Part shown: positions 43,791-54,159 of the stretch, piece after piece
How the letters are laid out: the number at the start of each line of letters is the position of its first letter
Position numbering within the stretch: the first letter of the stretch is position 1
NCBI RefSeq assembly: GCF_000813005.1
Contig: NZ_JSYP01000009.1
Location: forward strand, 1 to 64,000
Length of the DNA stretch: 64,000 nucleotides
Origin: Flavobacterium sp. KMS
GTDB lineage: Bacteria > Bacteroidota > Bacteroidia > Flavobacteriales > Flavobacteriaceae
Direction of reading: 5' to 3'
Position numbers and translations under genes: made by a program
Notes under the pieces: model-generated
What the model was told of the DNA's origin: nothing
Seen by the model: only the letters and a program-made list of their open reading frames with translations
Database searches by the model: none

Positions 43791-46552
43791 AATATTTTCT
43801 CTTCAAAAGGAATTGTAATATTCAATATTTCATTGAGCAGCAACACGATTTGCTCCAAATAACTATGCATTATTTCATTGTTAATAATCATATTAACATC
43901 CTTTTCTTCTTTAAAGCCAAAAGGTAAAAACCCTGATTTTAAATTCTTAAAAGAAATGATTCCTGCTTCAATAGGCAATCCTTTGGCATTATTCTCATAC
44001 ATAAAAGCATACGCTAAAACCTGAATAATTTTGTCGTTTTTTATATCTGCTGTAAGTCCGTCCCAATTCTTAAGAACAACATTTGCCTTTTCGACCTTGC
44101 CAGTTTTGTAATCTATAATTCTAAGTATTCCGTTACGTTGTTCAATCCTATCAACATTTCCTTTTATTAAAACCGGAAATGGCAAACTTGGATGCGTTAA
44201 TATTCTTTCAAAAGTTTCTTCGATTGCCAAAATCTTAATTGCATCACCATCTTTAATACTATCAAGCTCAACTTTTAAGAAATTAGAAACATTACGCTTA
44301 GCAACTTCAAAAGCCAAAAGGTTACGTCCTTTTTTAATCTCTCCCTCTTTGTAAACTACCTTAAACTGTTTCAATACTTCAGCATCTAATAATTTGAAAC
44401 AATTAGCAATATCACTTTCTGAAATAAACTTTCCAATAAAAGGCTCGTAAAGCGCTTTCAACGTTTCGTGAATAATAGTCCCTAAAGTATTTAAAGCAAT
44501 ATTCTCTTCAACCTCTTCGACTTCACGAATTCGCAATATCTTTTGAAAATAAAACTGAATTGGGTTTCGAATATAACTCGTTAATGCCGATGGTGAGAAT
44601 CCTGTAGTAGCTATTTCCTTCAATCGTGTCATTACAGCTTCAGATTTCGGAATAACCATTGGCTGATAAGCTGTTTCAGGTAAAACTGCATTATAAATTT
44701 CCTGAGTCAAATTATGTTTAGGCTTTTTTTCGACTTCTAGTTGTGTTATAAAACGACTTCTTTCTCCCGCATCTAGTCCTTCACTTTCGGTATTATATAG
44801 TAAATAAATATTCTTGGCACGTTGCAACAAATGATAAAAGTGAAATGTATAGATTGCATCTTTTTCTTTAAAGGTTGGTAAGCCTAATTCGCGTTTTACA
44901 TCATAAGGAATAAACGAATTCATAGATTTTCCTGCTGGAAATTTTCCTTCATTCATAGAAGTGACTATAACGGTATCAAAATCTAAAACACGACTCTCTA
45001 AAACTCCCATTATCTGTAAACCGTTTAAAGGTTCTCCTTCAAACGAAACTTCAGCAACATCAATAACCTGCTTATAAATAGCATACAGCGTTTCTATCTT
45101 ATCGATATGTCTATGTTGAGAGTAATAGTTAATTAATTTATTGATTACTTTAAAAATGGCAAAAACAAATGTCTTAGCTATTTTATCTTCTTCATTATCA
45201 TTACTTAAATTCTCTTTTATTACAAGTAAGAGGGTAGAAATATTATTTAAAACAACTACAGAACCTGAATCCCATTTCTGAAAAAGTAATAAAAATAAAT
45301 CCGATGGATTTTCATTAAGTTCAATGATTTTAGAATGAGTAATAAAAGTATAATTATTCTGATTTATCTTTTTTACCAACTCTTTTACATTTGCAAAAGG
45401 CTCGACTAATGGATGAGTTAATATATCCAAAACATCTTTGTAATAAAAAACATAAGACGCTCCATTTCTAGACAATGCATTAGTATGCATTTTAAACAAC
45501 TTTGCAATTAAAATTTGAGTTGGATTGTTTTTACTAGAATAACCCATCGTAATATTTAAAGCACCAACTGTAGAAGGCAAAGCATATAAAAGCGGAATCA
45601 ATAAATTTTCATCTCCTAATACTACAGCAACTTTATCTAGTGAAGAACCTGGATTATTTGTAATTATTTCTTCAATTATACTACCTGTTATTTTAGCTTG
45701 CCCAATTGTTTTTGGTGTTCCAATGACCTGTATGTTTTTAGATTGAGAAAAATCATCAAATATCCACTCAAAATCATTTGCTTTATAATGTTTCCAGTCT
45801 TGTTTAAAACGTCGCACAAACAATCCCGCATCGTGATAAGGGTCATTTAAGAATACTCTATCAATATCCCAATATATCCTAGCTTGGTCAGAAGCAATTA
45901 AATGTTGAATAATTTTTTCTTCCGCAGCATTTAAAGCATTAAATCCTGCAAAAACAAAATGTTTCCCTAGAACTGAATTAGTAAAATGATTTATATTATT
46001 AACAGCCTCTCTATAAATCAATCCTTGATATCCGATTTGCTTATTCAACAAATGAGTATACAGCGATTCATAATAATTAGGTAACAGTTTCCAGAAATCT
46101 ATATAATTCTCTAATAATTTTGTTTTGTTTTCAACCTCAATTCCCCATTTTTTGATATCCTCAATGTCTTTAAGATAGGAAAGGACATGAGAAGGGTCTA
46201 GTAGATACCTGTCAATCTCGTTAAAATCTTGTAATAATGTTTTTGCCCAGTTTGCAAACAATTCAAAAGACTGCTGATTCTGTTTGTCAGTAACAGATAG
46301 GTAAACTTCATAAAACTCAAACAACAATTCAATAGAATCAATAGAGCGCACAGAAGCTATATCTTGGATAAAGTCTTCTATACTAATTATTTTTGGACTA
46401 ATAACCGTACTAGTAATTTGTTTTTTTAAAGCTTCAATAAGAAAAATTTTAGCTCTTTTATTCGGCAACACAATTGTAGTTTCGGCTAATTTACCCGAAT
46501 AGTTTTCAATAATAACCTTTGCAATCTTATCTAAAAAGTAAGTCTCTGTCAT
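43787..46552 (-). CDS. PD-(D/E)XK nuclease-family protein (AddB-like)
   Basis: 921 residues. The N-terminal part resembles an inactivated UvrD-like helicase (ETTIVLPNKRAKIFLIEAL, with no Walker A GKT). Superfamily 1-like segments include 'VIVTSMNEGKFPAGK' (about 525). The C-terminal RecB-type nuclease domain (about 660-910) has the motif 'RIIDYKTGKVE' with the acid and lysine of PD-(D/E)XK. It should partner with the AddA-like helicase encoded at 49446-52604 in processing double-strand breaks. I chose the ATG at 46550-46552 (MTETYFLDK); an upstream in-frame ATG would add nine hydrophobic residues. Confidence 0.88.
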   Translation of the reverse strand: MTETYFLDKIAKVIIENYSGKLAETTIVLPNKRAKIFLIEALKKQITSTVISPKIISIEDFIQDIASVRSIDSIELLFEFYEVYLSVTDKQNQQSFELFANWAKTLLQDFNEIDRYLLDPSHVLSYLKDIEDIKKWGIEVENKTKLLENYIDFWKLLPNYYESLYTHLLNKQIGYQGLIYREAVNNINHFTNSVLGKHFVFAGFNALNAAEEKIIQHLIASDQARIYWDIDRVFLNDPYHDAGLFVRRFKQDWKHYKANDFEWIFDDFSQSKNIQVIGTPKTIGQAKITGSIIEEIITNNPGSSLDKVAVVLGDENLLIPLLYALPSTVGALNITMGYSSKNNPTQILIAKLFKMHTNALSRNGASYVFYYKDVLDILTHPLVEPFANVKELVKKINQNNYTFITHSKIIELNENPSDLFLLLFQKWDSGSVVVLNNISTLLLVIKENLSNDNEEDKIAKTFVFAIFKVINKLINYYSQHRHIDKIETLYAIYKQVIDVAEVSFEGEPLNGLQIMGVLESRVLDFDTVIVTSMNEGKFPAGKSMNSFIPYDVKRELGLPTFKEKDAIYTFHFYHLLQRAKNIYLLYNTESEGLDAGERSRFITQLEVEKKPKHNLTQEIYNAVLPETAYQPMVIPKSEAVMTRLKEIATTGFSPSALTSYIRNPIQFYFQKILRIREVEEVEENIALNTLGTIIHETLKALYEPFIGKFISESDIANCFKLLDAEVLKQFKVVYKEGEIKKGRNLLAFEVAKRNVSNFLKVELDSIKDGDAIKILAIEETFERILTHPSLPFPVLIKGNVDRIEQRNGILRIIDYKTGKVEKANVVLKNWDGLTADIKNDKIIQVLAYAFMYENNAKGLPIEAGIISFKNLKSGFLPFGFKEEKDVNMIINNEIMHSYLEQIVLLLNEILNITIPFEEKIL

Positions 46553-46563
46553 TGTATAAAAAT

Positions 46564-46597
46564 AAAAAAAGCCATTCAATTAAGAATGGCTTTTTAA
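46564..46597 (-). terminator. Terminator after the OmpA-family gene
   Basis: Stem GCCATTC / GAATGGC with an A-run on the left (U-run in minus-strand RNA) and T-run on the right. It lies about 20 bases past the OmpA stop and just before the addB start. Confidence 0.7.
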
Positions 46598-46616
46598 AAT
46601 TATTTAGAAAAGTAAA

Positions 46617-48068
46617 TTACAATTTACCTTCATATTTAGAACCTACGTGTCTAATTTCAGTTCTTCTGTTTTCAGCTCTTCCTTTAGCAGTTTTGTTACT
46701 TGCTACTGGTTGAGATGAACCGAATCCTTTAGCAGTTAAGTTTGCTGGATTAACACCTCTTGCGATTAATGCGTTCATTACAGCATCAGCTCTTTCTTGA
46801 GATAATTTATCGTTAATTTTTGCAGAACCTGTACTATCTGTGTGTCCTTCAATGCTGAATTTAGCATTTGGATAATCTTTAAGGATTTCTTTGATAGCAT
46901 CTAATCTAACTGGAGTTTGAGCATCACCTTTTTTGAAAGTAGCTTTTCCAGTGTCAAAGAATACCGCTCTAGCTTGAACTTTAAGATCATCTAATACAGC
47001 AGTAGTTACTTCTGGACAACCTCTGTTACTAGCTGGACCAGCTACAGTAGGACAATCATCATCTTTGTCAAGTACACCATCTTTATCAGCGTCTGGCCAA
47101 GGACATCCACCGTTTTCTTTAGGACCTGCTACAGTAGGACATTTGTCATCTTTATCAGCAATACCATCACCGTCAGCATCTGGACAACCTTTTAAAGCAG
47201 CTAAACCAAATACGTCTGGACAAGCGTCATCTTTATCAGCAACACCGTCTCCGTCTCTATCAGGACAACCGTTTAAAGCAGCTAAACCAAATTCAGTAGG
47301 ACAAGCATCACTTGCGTCAACGATTCCGTCTCCGTCAGTATCAGGACATCCGTTGAATTGTTTTAAACCAGCAACATCTGGACAAGCATCATCTTTATCG
47401 TAGATTCCGTCTCCGTCAGTATCTTTACCTCCGAATTTGAAAACGATACCAGCAGTGTGTTGGAAAACAGATCTGTCAGTAGCTTTAGTTTCGTTAGGAG
47501 AAACAGCCCATTTGTATTTTGTAGCAAGCTCAAGACCAATAGATTCAGTAAACCAAAAAGTTACTCCAGCACCTGGATTAACTGTACCAAAACTACTATC
47601 TCCGAAGAAAGTATAACCTCCACCTACAGTTAACGAAGGATCGATTACTTTAGATTTGATTAATTCTTGGAAGCTATATCTAATAGTAGCATCAATTCCG
47701 TAGTACATTAAATCTCCAGGATTACTTACAACATTTCCTCTTGAATCATGTGCAGGATTACTTGGATCAAAAGTAACTAATTTATCAATTTTGTTCACAG
47801 AACCTTGCAATCCTACAGAAAAATTACTACCAACGTATCTAGATACACTAATATAAGATACAGAAGGAAGAATATTCCAGTTGTCTTTCACTGCGAATGG
47901 CTGAGAAAAGTGTTGATCAAAGAAACCGCTCCCTGCACCAGAACTGGTTCTAGTGTCAACGGCATTAACTCCAAAAGAGATCGCCCATGGATTGTTACTG
48001 TCTTGTGCGTGAGAAGTTAAACCCATCGCCATCATCACAGCAACTAAAAGTTTGTTAAGATGTTTCAT
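46617..48068 (-). CDS. OmpA-family outer membrane protein with thrombospondin type 3 repeats
   Basis: 483 residues. Signal peptide (about 1-21, ending SHAQ), an N-terminal eight-stranded beta-barrel (about 25-215), five calcium-binding TSP3 repeats (about 218-345; units of DxDGDGxxDxxDxCP separated by [13 protein letters not shown] linkers), and a C-terminal OmpA peptidoglycan-binding domain (about 365-475; [11 protein letters not shown] and [14 protein letters not shown]). This is a major structural porin-like protein of Bacteroidota that ties the outer membrane to peptidoglycan. It has a strong promoter and its own terminator, so it is monocistronic. Confidence 0.95.
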   Translation of the reverse strand: MKHLNKLLVAVMMAMGLTSHAQDSNNPWAISFGVNAVDTRTSSGAGSGFFDQHFSQPFAVKDNWNILPSVSYISVSRYVGSNFSVGLQGSVNKIDKLVTFDPSNPAHDSRGNVVSNPGDLMYYGIDATIRYSFQELIKSKVIDPSLTVGGGYTFFGDSSFGTVNPGAGVTFWFTESIGLELATKYKWAVSPNETKATDRSVFQHTAGIVFKFGGKDTDGDGIYDKDDACPDVAGLKQFNGCPDTDGDGIVDASDACPTEFGLAALNGCPDRDGDGVADKDDACPDVFGLAALKGCPDADGDGIADKDDKCPTVAGPKENGGCPWPDADKDGVLDKDDDCPTVAGPASNRGCPEVTTAVLDDLKVQARAVFFDTGKATFKKGDAQTPVRLDAIKEILKDYPNAKFSIEGHTDSTGSAKINDKLSQERADAVMNALIARGVNPANLTAKGFGSSQPVASNKTAKGRAENRRTEIRHVGSKYEGKL

Positions 48069-48105
48069 ACTTAATTTATTTAATTACAATTTAGTTAATT
48101 ATAGA

Positions 48106-48136
48106 CAAAAGTAATGCGTAAATTTTTAACTACAAA
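48106..48136 (-). promoter_or_regulatory. Strong promoter of the OmpA-family gene
   Basis: On the minus strand, TTTG (48133-48136) and TACTTTTG (48106-48113) are separated by 19 bases, the textbook Bacteroidota arrangement. The -7 box lies about 38 bases upstream of the start codon, as expected for a highly expressed gene. Confidence 0.7.
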
Positions 48137-48180
48137 ATGAAATGTTAAAAAAAAGCAATAAGAAGTGTAAAAAGTGGGAA

Positions 48181-49374
48181 TTATACAACTTTTAACATTT
48201 TACCTACTTTAACAAAAGCCGCTAAGGCTCTGTCTAAATGGTCTTTAGTATGAGCTGCAGATAACTGTACTCTTATCCTTGCTTTTTCTTTAGGAACTAC
48301 CGGAAAAAAGAACCCAATTACATAAATCCCTTCCTTTAGAAGCTCATTTGCCATATTTTGCGATAATTTTGCATCATATAACATAACTGGAACGATAGCC
48401 GAATCTCCATCTATTATATCAAAACCAGCTTTCTTTAAACCTTCTTTAAAATAATTAGTATTCCACTCTAATCTATCTCTTAATACAGTATCTTTTTCTA
48501 AAAGCTCAAATACCTTAATCGAAGCTCCAACAATTGCAGGCGCTAATGAGTTTGAAAACAAATAAGGTCTTGATCTTTGGCGTAACAATTCTACAATCTC
48601 TTTTTTAGCAGTTGTATAACCTCCCATAGCTCCACCTAAAGCTTTACCAAGTGTTCCTGTAATAATATCAACCCTACCCATTACTCCTTTTGCCTCAAGA
48701 GTACCTTTTCCTGTTGCACCAATAAATCCAGCAGCATGACACTCATCAACCATAACCATAGCGTCATATTTATCTGCTAAGTCACATATTTTATCCAATG
48801 GAGCTACAAGTCCATCCATAGAGAACACTCCATCTGTAACAATTAATTTAAAACGGGTTCCCGCAGCATTAGCTTTTATTAGCTGTTGCTCCAAGTCTTC
48901 CATATTACTATTTTCATAACGATAACGAGCTGCTTTACACAAACGAACTCCATCTATAATAGAAGCATGATTTAAACTATCTGAAATAATCGCATCGTTC
49001 TCTCCTAATAAAGGCTCAAAAACACCACCATTAGCATCAAAAGCTGCTGCGTACAAAATTGTATCTTCTGTTCCGTAAAAATCAGCAATCTTTTTCTCTA
49101 ATGTTTTATGAATATCTTGCGTACCACATATAAAACGTACAGATGACATTCCGAAACCATGAGTATCCATAGCGTCTTTTGCAGCTTGAACCACTTCTGG
49201 ATGAGAAGACAATCCTAAATAATTATTGGCACAAAAATTCAAAACCTTCTCTCCTGTAGAAATTGTTATTTCAGCATCTTGAGCAGAAGTTATTATTCGT
49301 TCTTTTTTAAAAATTCCGTTTTCTTCAATAGTTTGCAATTCATTCTGCAAATGCTCTTTAATTTTTCCGTACAT
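48181..49374 (-). CDS. kbl: Glycine C-acetyltransferase (2-amino-3-ketobutyrate CoA ligase)
   Basis: PLP enzyme of the alpha-oxoamine synthase family, 397 residues, that cleaves 2-amino-3-ketobutyrate with CoA to glycine and acetyl-CoA in threonine degradation. The Schiff-base lysine is in [14 protein letters not shown] (about K243), the PLP-binding [10 protein letters not shown] at about 207-216, and [11 protein letters not shown] near residue 52. Length and start ([13 protein letters not shown]) are as in E. coli Kbl. The usual partner tdh is not adjacent here. Confidence 0.93.
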   Translation of the reverse strand: MYGKIKEHLQNELQTIEENGIFKKERIITSAQDAEITISTGEKVLNFCANNYLGLSSHPEVVQAAKDAMDTHGFGMSSVRFICGTQDIHKTLEKKIADFYGTEDTILYAAAFDANGGVFEPLLGENDAIISDSLNHASIIDGVRLCKAARYRYENSNMEDLEQQLIKANAAGTRFKLIVTDGVFSMDGLVAPLDKICDLADKYDAMVMVDECHAAGFIGATGKGTLEAKGVMGRVDIITGTLGKALGGAMGGYTTAKKEIVELLRQRSRPYLFSNSLAPAIVGASIKVFELLEKDTVLRDRLEWNTNYFKEGLKKAGFDIIDGDSAIVPVMLYDAKLSQNMANELLKEGIYVIGFFFPVVPKEKARIRVQLSAAHTKDHLDRALAAFVKVGKMLKVV

Positions 49375-49445
49375 TTTTATTTATTTAATATGTTAAATTT
49401 TAACAAGTTAGTCTGACTCTTTTCTTTAACGTCTGATTAATTTTT

Positions 49446-52400
49446 TCACAAATTTACTACAACGATATCGGTTCCTATATACACCAATGCTTTTTTTAAC
49501 ACTTTGAAACCCATATTTTCAATAGCATCCTGATATTCTTGTAACTGTTGTATGTATTTTGGATTACTCAAACCAGTTTTATAATCCAAAAGATAAGCTT
49601 CTCCTTTTGGAGTAATAACTACCCTATCAGGCTTCAATGTCTTTCCTGCTTTCTGGATTATTGTTTCCTCATTTAAAACCCTATTACCCTCCTCAAAACA
49701 AATACTGATTTCTGAATGATTTACAATTTCCTTAATCGTCTTTAAAACTATCTCTTTTTGCTCAAATACAATTAACCCATCTTCTAATGCTTTTACAATT
49801 GCCAAATCAACATCTGATTTATATTTCACAAACGCTAAGATTTCATGAATCACATTTCCATAAGATATAGCTTCCTGCTGATGCGTTCCCCACATTAATG
49901 CTTCACGTTGTGCAATTTTAATATTTTTTGGATTTAAAACTTCCGAAACTAGCGGAATCGTCTTTGTAAACGAAGAATGTTTATCTCCCGAAGATAATTT
50001 TACTGAATTTCCAAATTCATATTCCAATTTACTCTCATCATAAACCCCCAGATTAATTAAATATTTTATAAAAAAAGACGCCATATTACCTGGGAACTCT
50101 CCATCTTTTCTAGGCTTTATTTCCTGAGAAATAACATATAATTGCTCTTCAGCACGAGTCAAGGCAACATATAAAACATTTACATTATCAAGTAGCTCTT
50201 CTTGTTTTTTTGAATTAAAAACAACAGCGGCATCTTCTCCAAAACCAGCTACCGCACTACTATTATCTATTAACACTTTTGGCAATCCAAAGTCTGACTC
50301 CTCCGCATTTAACCATAACTTATCTTTTGGTTTTCGACTATAATCTTCTTCTGCGAAAGGCATAATTACCACTGGAAACTCTAATCCTTTTGATTTATGA
50401 ATTGTCATTATACGAACAGCATTATTCCCCTCAGGAGACGGAATACTAAATTTCCCCGCATTCTTATCCCAATAACTTAAGAAATCCGAAATACCAGCTT
50501 GATTCCTAATATCGCGCTCCAAAACTATATCAAGAAAATATTGCACATAGGCATTATTATATTCCAGACGCACAAATTCAGAAACGATAGTTTCTACGGC
50601 TTCATAAAGTGATTTCTTTCGAATATTTTCAAACGAAAGCAAAATATCAAATTTCTCTAACCATTTTTCAAAAGCAATTTCATTTCTCTCTGCCATTCCT
50701 TCGGCTATAAAGTCATGAACAGGCCTTTTAATCTCAATATTCTTAGTTAAGAAATGCAAAAAATTAGCTTTAGCTTCTAAGTCTGCATTGTTATTCAAAT
50801 ACTTTAATAAATGAATAATTAATCGAACTTCGGTTGCATTCTGAATCATCAATGTTTCTGATGATAATAACGGAATATTTTGCTCTGTGAGATAATTTGC
50901 TACAGCGATACCCTGATCTCTTTTACGAGTCAAAATAACAATATCTTTATACTCAAATCCTTCACGTAAAACTTTCTGGATTGTATTTAAAGTTGCCAAA
51001 ACATACAAATCAGTTTTCTCCAGAGCAGCATCATCATCAATTTGTTCATTTTTATCAATAACTGGAAGAAACGAAATATTTACATAACCGCCTTTCTTCG
51101 CATTTGTCTTTTGATAACTATGATTCTCATATAAATCTTTATAGTCTGCATTTTCAAACTCTGAAGAGATTAATTTAAAAAAGCCATTATTAAATTCAAT
51201 AACCTCACTATAACTTCTGTAATTAGTATCTAAATGTGTTATTTTCTTATCTGGATTATTAAACGGATTTAAATCCTTACTTAATTCAATAAACTGCTCC
51301 GCTTTTCCTCCTCTCCAACGATAAATAGATTGTTTCGGATCTCCCACAATCATCAAAGTCCCTTTTACCCCATAATCATCTTGCCCAGAAAGAGCATTAT
51401 CGATTAGCGGAATTAAATTCTGCCATTGCATTTCGGAAGTATCCTGAAACTCATCAATAAAAAAATGACGGTATTTTTCTCCTAAACGTTCATAAATAAA
51501 AGGCGCAGGTTGATTTTGGATTTCGCGATGAATAATTGCATTGAACTCAGAAATAGACAAAACATTTTGTTCGTTCTGAATCTTTTCTAACTCATTGCTT
51601 ACTGTATTCAGCAATGACAATGGCGTAATATTTTTAAGAAACGCTTTGTAGAAATCCCTCTTTTCGAAATTTTTATAGATCTTATCCAGAATTTGAAGTA
51701 ATTCTGGAATAATATTTTCTATTACGGCTTTGTCTTTGGCCGTTTTATTAATTGCAATATCATCAAACTCATGAAATGTTTTATTCTTGGGATTAAACTT
51801 CCCATCTCGAATGCTCTCCAGATGATTCGGAAATGTTCCTCTTGAAAAAGATTTTAAATCGATTCCGTTTTTCTCAATTAACAAAAGAGCTTCAGTTGCA
51901 AAAACAGCATTTTCTTCCTCAAGATTTTTACACAAATCCTTTAGCTTATTTTTTATCTCAACAAACTCCCCAATTGATTTATCATGAAAATGAGTAATCT
52001 CATTTCGATTATTTTCATTTAAAATTAACCTTCCTGTTTCAAGAATTTCACGAGAAACATCCCAACTTTTATCATCGTCGGTTTTCTCCATCGTAAAATC
52101 AATCAGCAACTTGGTCAAAGTTTCATCTTGTCCCGCTTGTGCAATAATTGCATCGACTGCCTCTATGAGTAAATTTTCCGTATCCAGAGTTACCTCAAAA
52201 GTCATGGGTAAATTTAAATCATGCGCAAAAGCACGAATAACCTTATGGGTAAATTTATCGATTGTAGAAATATCAAAAGCAGCATAATTATGAATAATAT
52301 GCTTAATGATATTTTGTGATTTTGTTTTTAATTCAATGATTGAAAGGCCAGTATCCCTCGCCAAATCCTCCATTAAATCTATCGCTTTCGCGGAAGGTTC

Positions 52401-52604
52401 TTCTTTGGCAAACTCAGATAAGCTACCTACAATTCGGCTTTTCATCTCATGAACTGCCTTATTTGTAAAAGTTATTGCAAGAATATTGCGATACGCATCA
52501 TTTTTAGGAGCCGAAAGTATAATTTTAAGATATTCCTTAACTAGGGTATATGTCTTTCCTGAACCTGCGGATGCATCATATATAGAAAAGGAAGGTCTTT
52601 GCAT
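49446..52604 (-). CDS. UvrD-family helicase/nuclease (AddA-like)
   Basis: 1052-residue superfamily 1A helicase with a C-terminal RecB-like nuclease. Walker A is DASAGSGKTYT (9-19), motif Ia ILAITFTNKAVHEM (about 42-55), motif II FIDEFQDTSEMQW (about 371-383), motif III IVGDPKQSIYRWRGG (about 405-419), motif V RIMTIHKSKGLEFP (about 720-733) and motif VI YVALTRAEEQLY (about 800). The C-terminal nuclease motif is YLLDYKTGLS with QLQEY (about 1010-1030). Together with the AddB-like protein it should resect DNA ends for recombination. The two genes are separated by ompA and kbl, which is unusual for an addAB pair. Confidence 0.92.
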   Translation of the reverse strand: MQRPSFSIYDASAGSGKTYTLVKEYLKIILSAPKNDAYRNILAITFTNKAVHEMKSRIVGSLSEFAKEEPSAKAIDLMEDLARDTGLSIIELKTKSQNIIKHIIHNYAAFDISTIDKFTHKVIRAFAHDLNLPMTFEVTLDTENLLIEAVDAIIAQAGQDETLTKLLIDFTMEKTDDDKSWDVSREILETGRLILNENNRNEITHFHDKSIGEFVEIKNKLKDLCKNLEEENAVFATEALLLIEKNGIDLKSFSRGTFPNHLESIRDGKFNPKNKTFHEFDDIAINKTAKDKAVIENIIPELLQILDKIYKNFEKRDFYKAFLKNITPLSLLNTVSNELEKIQNEQNVLSISEFNAIIHREIQNQPAPFIYERLGEKYRHFFIDEFQDTSEMQWQNLIPLIDNALSGQDDYGVKGTLMIVGDPKQSIYRWRGGKAEQFIELSKDLNPFNNPDKKITHLDTNYRSYSEVIEFNNGFFKLISSEFENADYKDLYENHSYQKTNAKKGGYVNISFLPVIDKNEQIDDDAALEKTDLYVLATLNTIQKVLREGFEYKDIVILTRKRDQGIAVANYLTEQNIPLLSSETLMIQNATEVRLIIHLLKYLNNNADLEAKANFLHFLTKNIEIKRPVHDFIAEGMAERNEIAFEKWLEKFDILLSFENIRKKSLYEAVETIVSEFVRLEYNNAYVQYFLDIVLERDIRNQAGISDFLSYWDKNAGKFSIPSPEGNNAVRIMTIHKSKGLEFPVVIMPFAEEDYSRKPKDKLWLNAEESDFGLPKVLIDNSSAVAGFGEDAAVVFNSKKQEELLDNVNVLYVALTRAEEQLYVISQEIKPRKDGEFPGNMASFFIKYLINLGVYDESKLEYEFGNSVKLSSGDKHSSFTKTIPLVSEVLNPKNIKIAQREALMWGTHQQEAISYGNVIHEILAFVKYKSDVDLAIVKALEDGLIVFEQKEIVLKTIKEIVNHSEISICFEEGNRVLNEETIIQKAGKTLKPDRVVITPKGEAYLLDYKTGLSNPKYIQQLQEYQDAIENMGFKVLKKALVYIGTDIVVVNL

Positions 52605-52689
52605 TTTTTAATTTTTTCGAACTGTAAAAATAAAACATCCCGAGAACTATTCGGTTGCAAAAAACTAAAATTCTATAAAGTAAAATTAA

Positions 52690-53286
52690 TTAGTGCTTAT
52701 TAAATGCTTTTTTATTAAAAACAATTAAAATACCAACACCTGTAGAAATTGCCATATCGGCAAAATTAAAAATTGCATTAAAAAATTTAAATTGTTGTCC
52801 ACCCCATATTGGCAACCAAGTTGGTAGATTTCCTTCCCAAATAGGAAAATACAACATATCTACTACTTTACCATGAAACCACGTTCCATAATGTTCAGGA
52901 GCAAATAGTGTTGCTAAGTTGTTATAACTGTCATCGAATATTACACCATAAAAAACAGAGTCTATAATATTTCCTGCAGCTCCAGCCAAAATTAAAGCAA
53001 TAGCAACAACTAAATATGTTGAGCTTTGTTTTTTAATAGAGTCATACAACCAGTATCCAATACCAAAAACAGCAAAAATCCTAAAAACGGTTAAAATCAA
53101 TTTCCCGTATTCTCCTGGTATTTTTGTTCCCCAAGCCATTCCTTCATTCTCAATAAAAAGAATCTTAAACCACTTAAAAACCTCCACTTCTTCGCTTAAA
53201 ACGAAGTTGGTTTTTATATAAATTTTAGAAAGCTGATCAATAAGTAAAATAATGAAAATAAGTAAATACGCTTTTCGTAGTGACAT
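52690..53286 (-). CDS. lspA: Lipoprotein signal peptidase II
   Basis: Aspartic membrane protease, 198 residues, that removes signal peptides from prolipoproteins at the inner membrane. It has four hydrophobic helices. The catalytic aspartates fit D in AAGNIIDSVFYG (about 108) and D in FNFADMAIS (about 176). A roughly 45-residue loop between them (with DSYNNLATLFAPEHYGTWFHG) is longer than in E. coli, as is usual for Bacteroidota. This window alone encodes several putative lipoproteins that are its substrates. Confidence 0.95.
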   Translation of the reverse strand: MSLRKAYLLIFIILLIDQLSKIYIKTNFVLSEEVEVFKWFKILFIENEGMAWGTKIPGEYGKLILTVFRIFAVFGIGYWLYDSIKKQSSTYLVVAIALILAGAAGNIIDSVFYGVIFDDSYNNLATLFAPEHYGTWFHGKVVDMLYFPIWEGNLPTWLPIWGGQQFKFFNAIFNFADMAISTGVGILIVFNKKAFNKH

Positions 53287-53327
53287 TTTATAATTTTTTA
53301 TTGGCGCAAAAGTAACAATTAAATCAA

Positions 53328-53352
53328 AAAAAACGCCCCCTTAGGAGCGTTA
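53328..53352 (-). terminator. Terminator after the 73-residue protein gene
   Basis: AACGCCCCCTTAGGAGCGTT forms a stem with A-run on the left (U-run in minus-strand RNA). It lies about 30 bases past the stop of the 53380-53601 gene, supporting that short gene as real. Confidence 0.6.
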
Positions 53353-53379
53353 ATTATTTCGTAACAAAATGTTTCATTA

Positions 53380-53601
53380 TTATTTTCCATTATTTCTAAC
53401 TGGCTTAGATCCTTCAGAAAAAAAACTTGAGATTGAATTGAACAATCCTTTAGCTTCTTTTTTCCCATCTGTAGTCTTAACAATATTACCCTGTGCCTTT
53501 TTTGCTTTGGCAACATTCAACTTAACCCTTATTTTATCAAATTCCTTTATTCTACTATCAACATCCGACTTCACATCTTTAAACTTCAACACTTTAGCCA
53601 T
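53380..53601 (-). CDS. Small basic hypothetical protein
   Basis: 73 residues, lysine-rich, with a coiled-coil-like N-terminal half (LKFKDVKSDVDSRIKEFDKIRVKLNVAKAKKAQG) and a C-terminal 'GLFNSISSFFSEGSKP'. No signal peptide or known motif. A terminator follows and no competing gene overlaps. A second overlapping frame (53319-53516) is rejected. Possibly a nucleic-acid or ribosome-binding microprotein, but nothing proves it. Confidence 0.6.
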   Translation of the reverse strand: MAKVLKFKDVKSDVDSRIKEFDKIRVKLNVAKAKKAQGNIVKTTDGKKEAKGLFNSISSFFSEGSKPVRNNGK

Positions 53602-53775
53602 AACGTTTTATCTTAAATTAATACTTACTTAATCCTCCATTCCTTTCTTACAATAATACGCAAAAATTTTATATTTTTTAAATAAATTAACGAGATAATA
53701 CATGATAAAGCTATGATTTTTTAATTAAATTAGCTTAATCAATTATTTTTTAACAACTCCCCAAATCTCCACACA

Positions 53776-54132
53776 ATGAATGAAATCACTTCCATGCTAA
53801 ATGAGTTTTTAATTCAGACCAAATCAACATCGGCACTTATATCGGGTACAAAAGGAAAATTGATTACCTCTTTACACTTAGAATATAGTGACAGTGTTGC
53901 CGCAATGAGCGACGCAATCCTATCTATGAGCGACAAATTCCTTAATGACTTAGACAAAGGACTACTTAAACAATTATACCTTAAAACCACCAATGGAGTC
54001 GCTGTAATGAACAAAATAAACAATTCTCATAGCATCATCGTTTTCTCTAATGATGGTAGCAATCTCGGATTATTTCTGCGCAATATCGATGAACTAGCCA
54101 CTCAGCTTAACAAAAACAGTCTTTTAAAATAA
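53776..54132 (+). CDS. Roadblock/LC7-like domain protein
   Basis: 118 residues with the roadblock layout: an N-terminal helix (NEITSMLNEFLIQTK), strand-turn 'ALISGTKGKLITSLHLEYSD', a long helix (SVAAMSDAILSMSDKFLNDL), 'LKQLYLKTTNGVAVMNKI', and a final strand and helix. Bacterial roadblock proteins dimerise and act on Ras-like MglA-type GTPases. No GTPase is in the window. It is followed after 27 bases by a second roadblock-like gene and probably forms a heterodimer with it. Confidence 0.7.
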   Translation: MNEITSMLNEFLIQTKSTSALISGTKGKLITSLHLEYSDSVAAMSDAILSMSDKFLNDLDKGLLKQLYLKTTNGVAVMNKINNSHSIIVFSNDGSNLGLFLRNIDELATQLNKNSLLK

Positions 54133-54159
54133 TTAATAACCAATAAATCCCCAAAAATT

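Noticed and set aside
47065..47403. Plus-strand ORF of 112 codons opposite the OmpA-family gene
   Set aside because: It is the antisense of the thrombospondin type 3 repeats, whose regular codon pattern keeps the opposite frame open. The Ser/Pro-rich product has no support.
53319..53516. Alternative minus-strand frame of 65 codons overlapping the 73-residue gene
   Set aside because: It runs through the terminator hairpin, and the 53380-53601 frame has a more protein-like composition.
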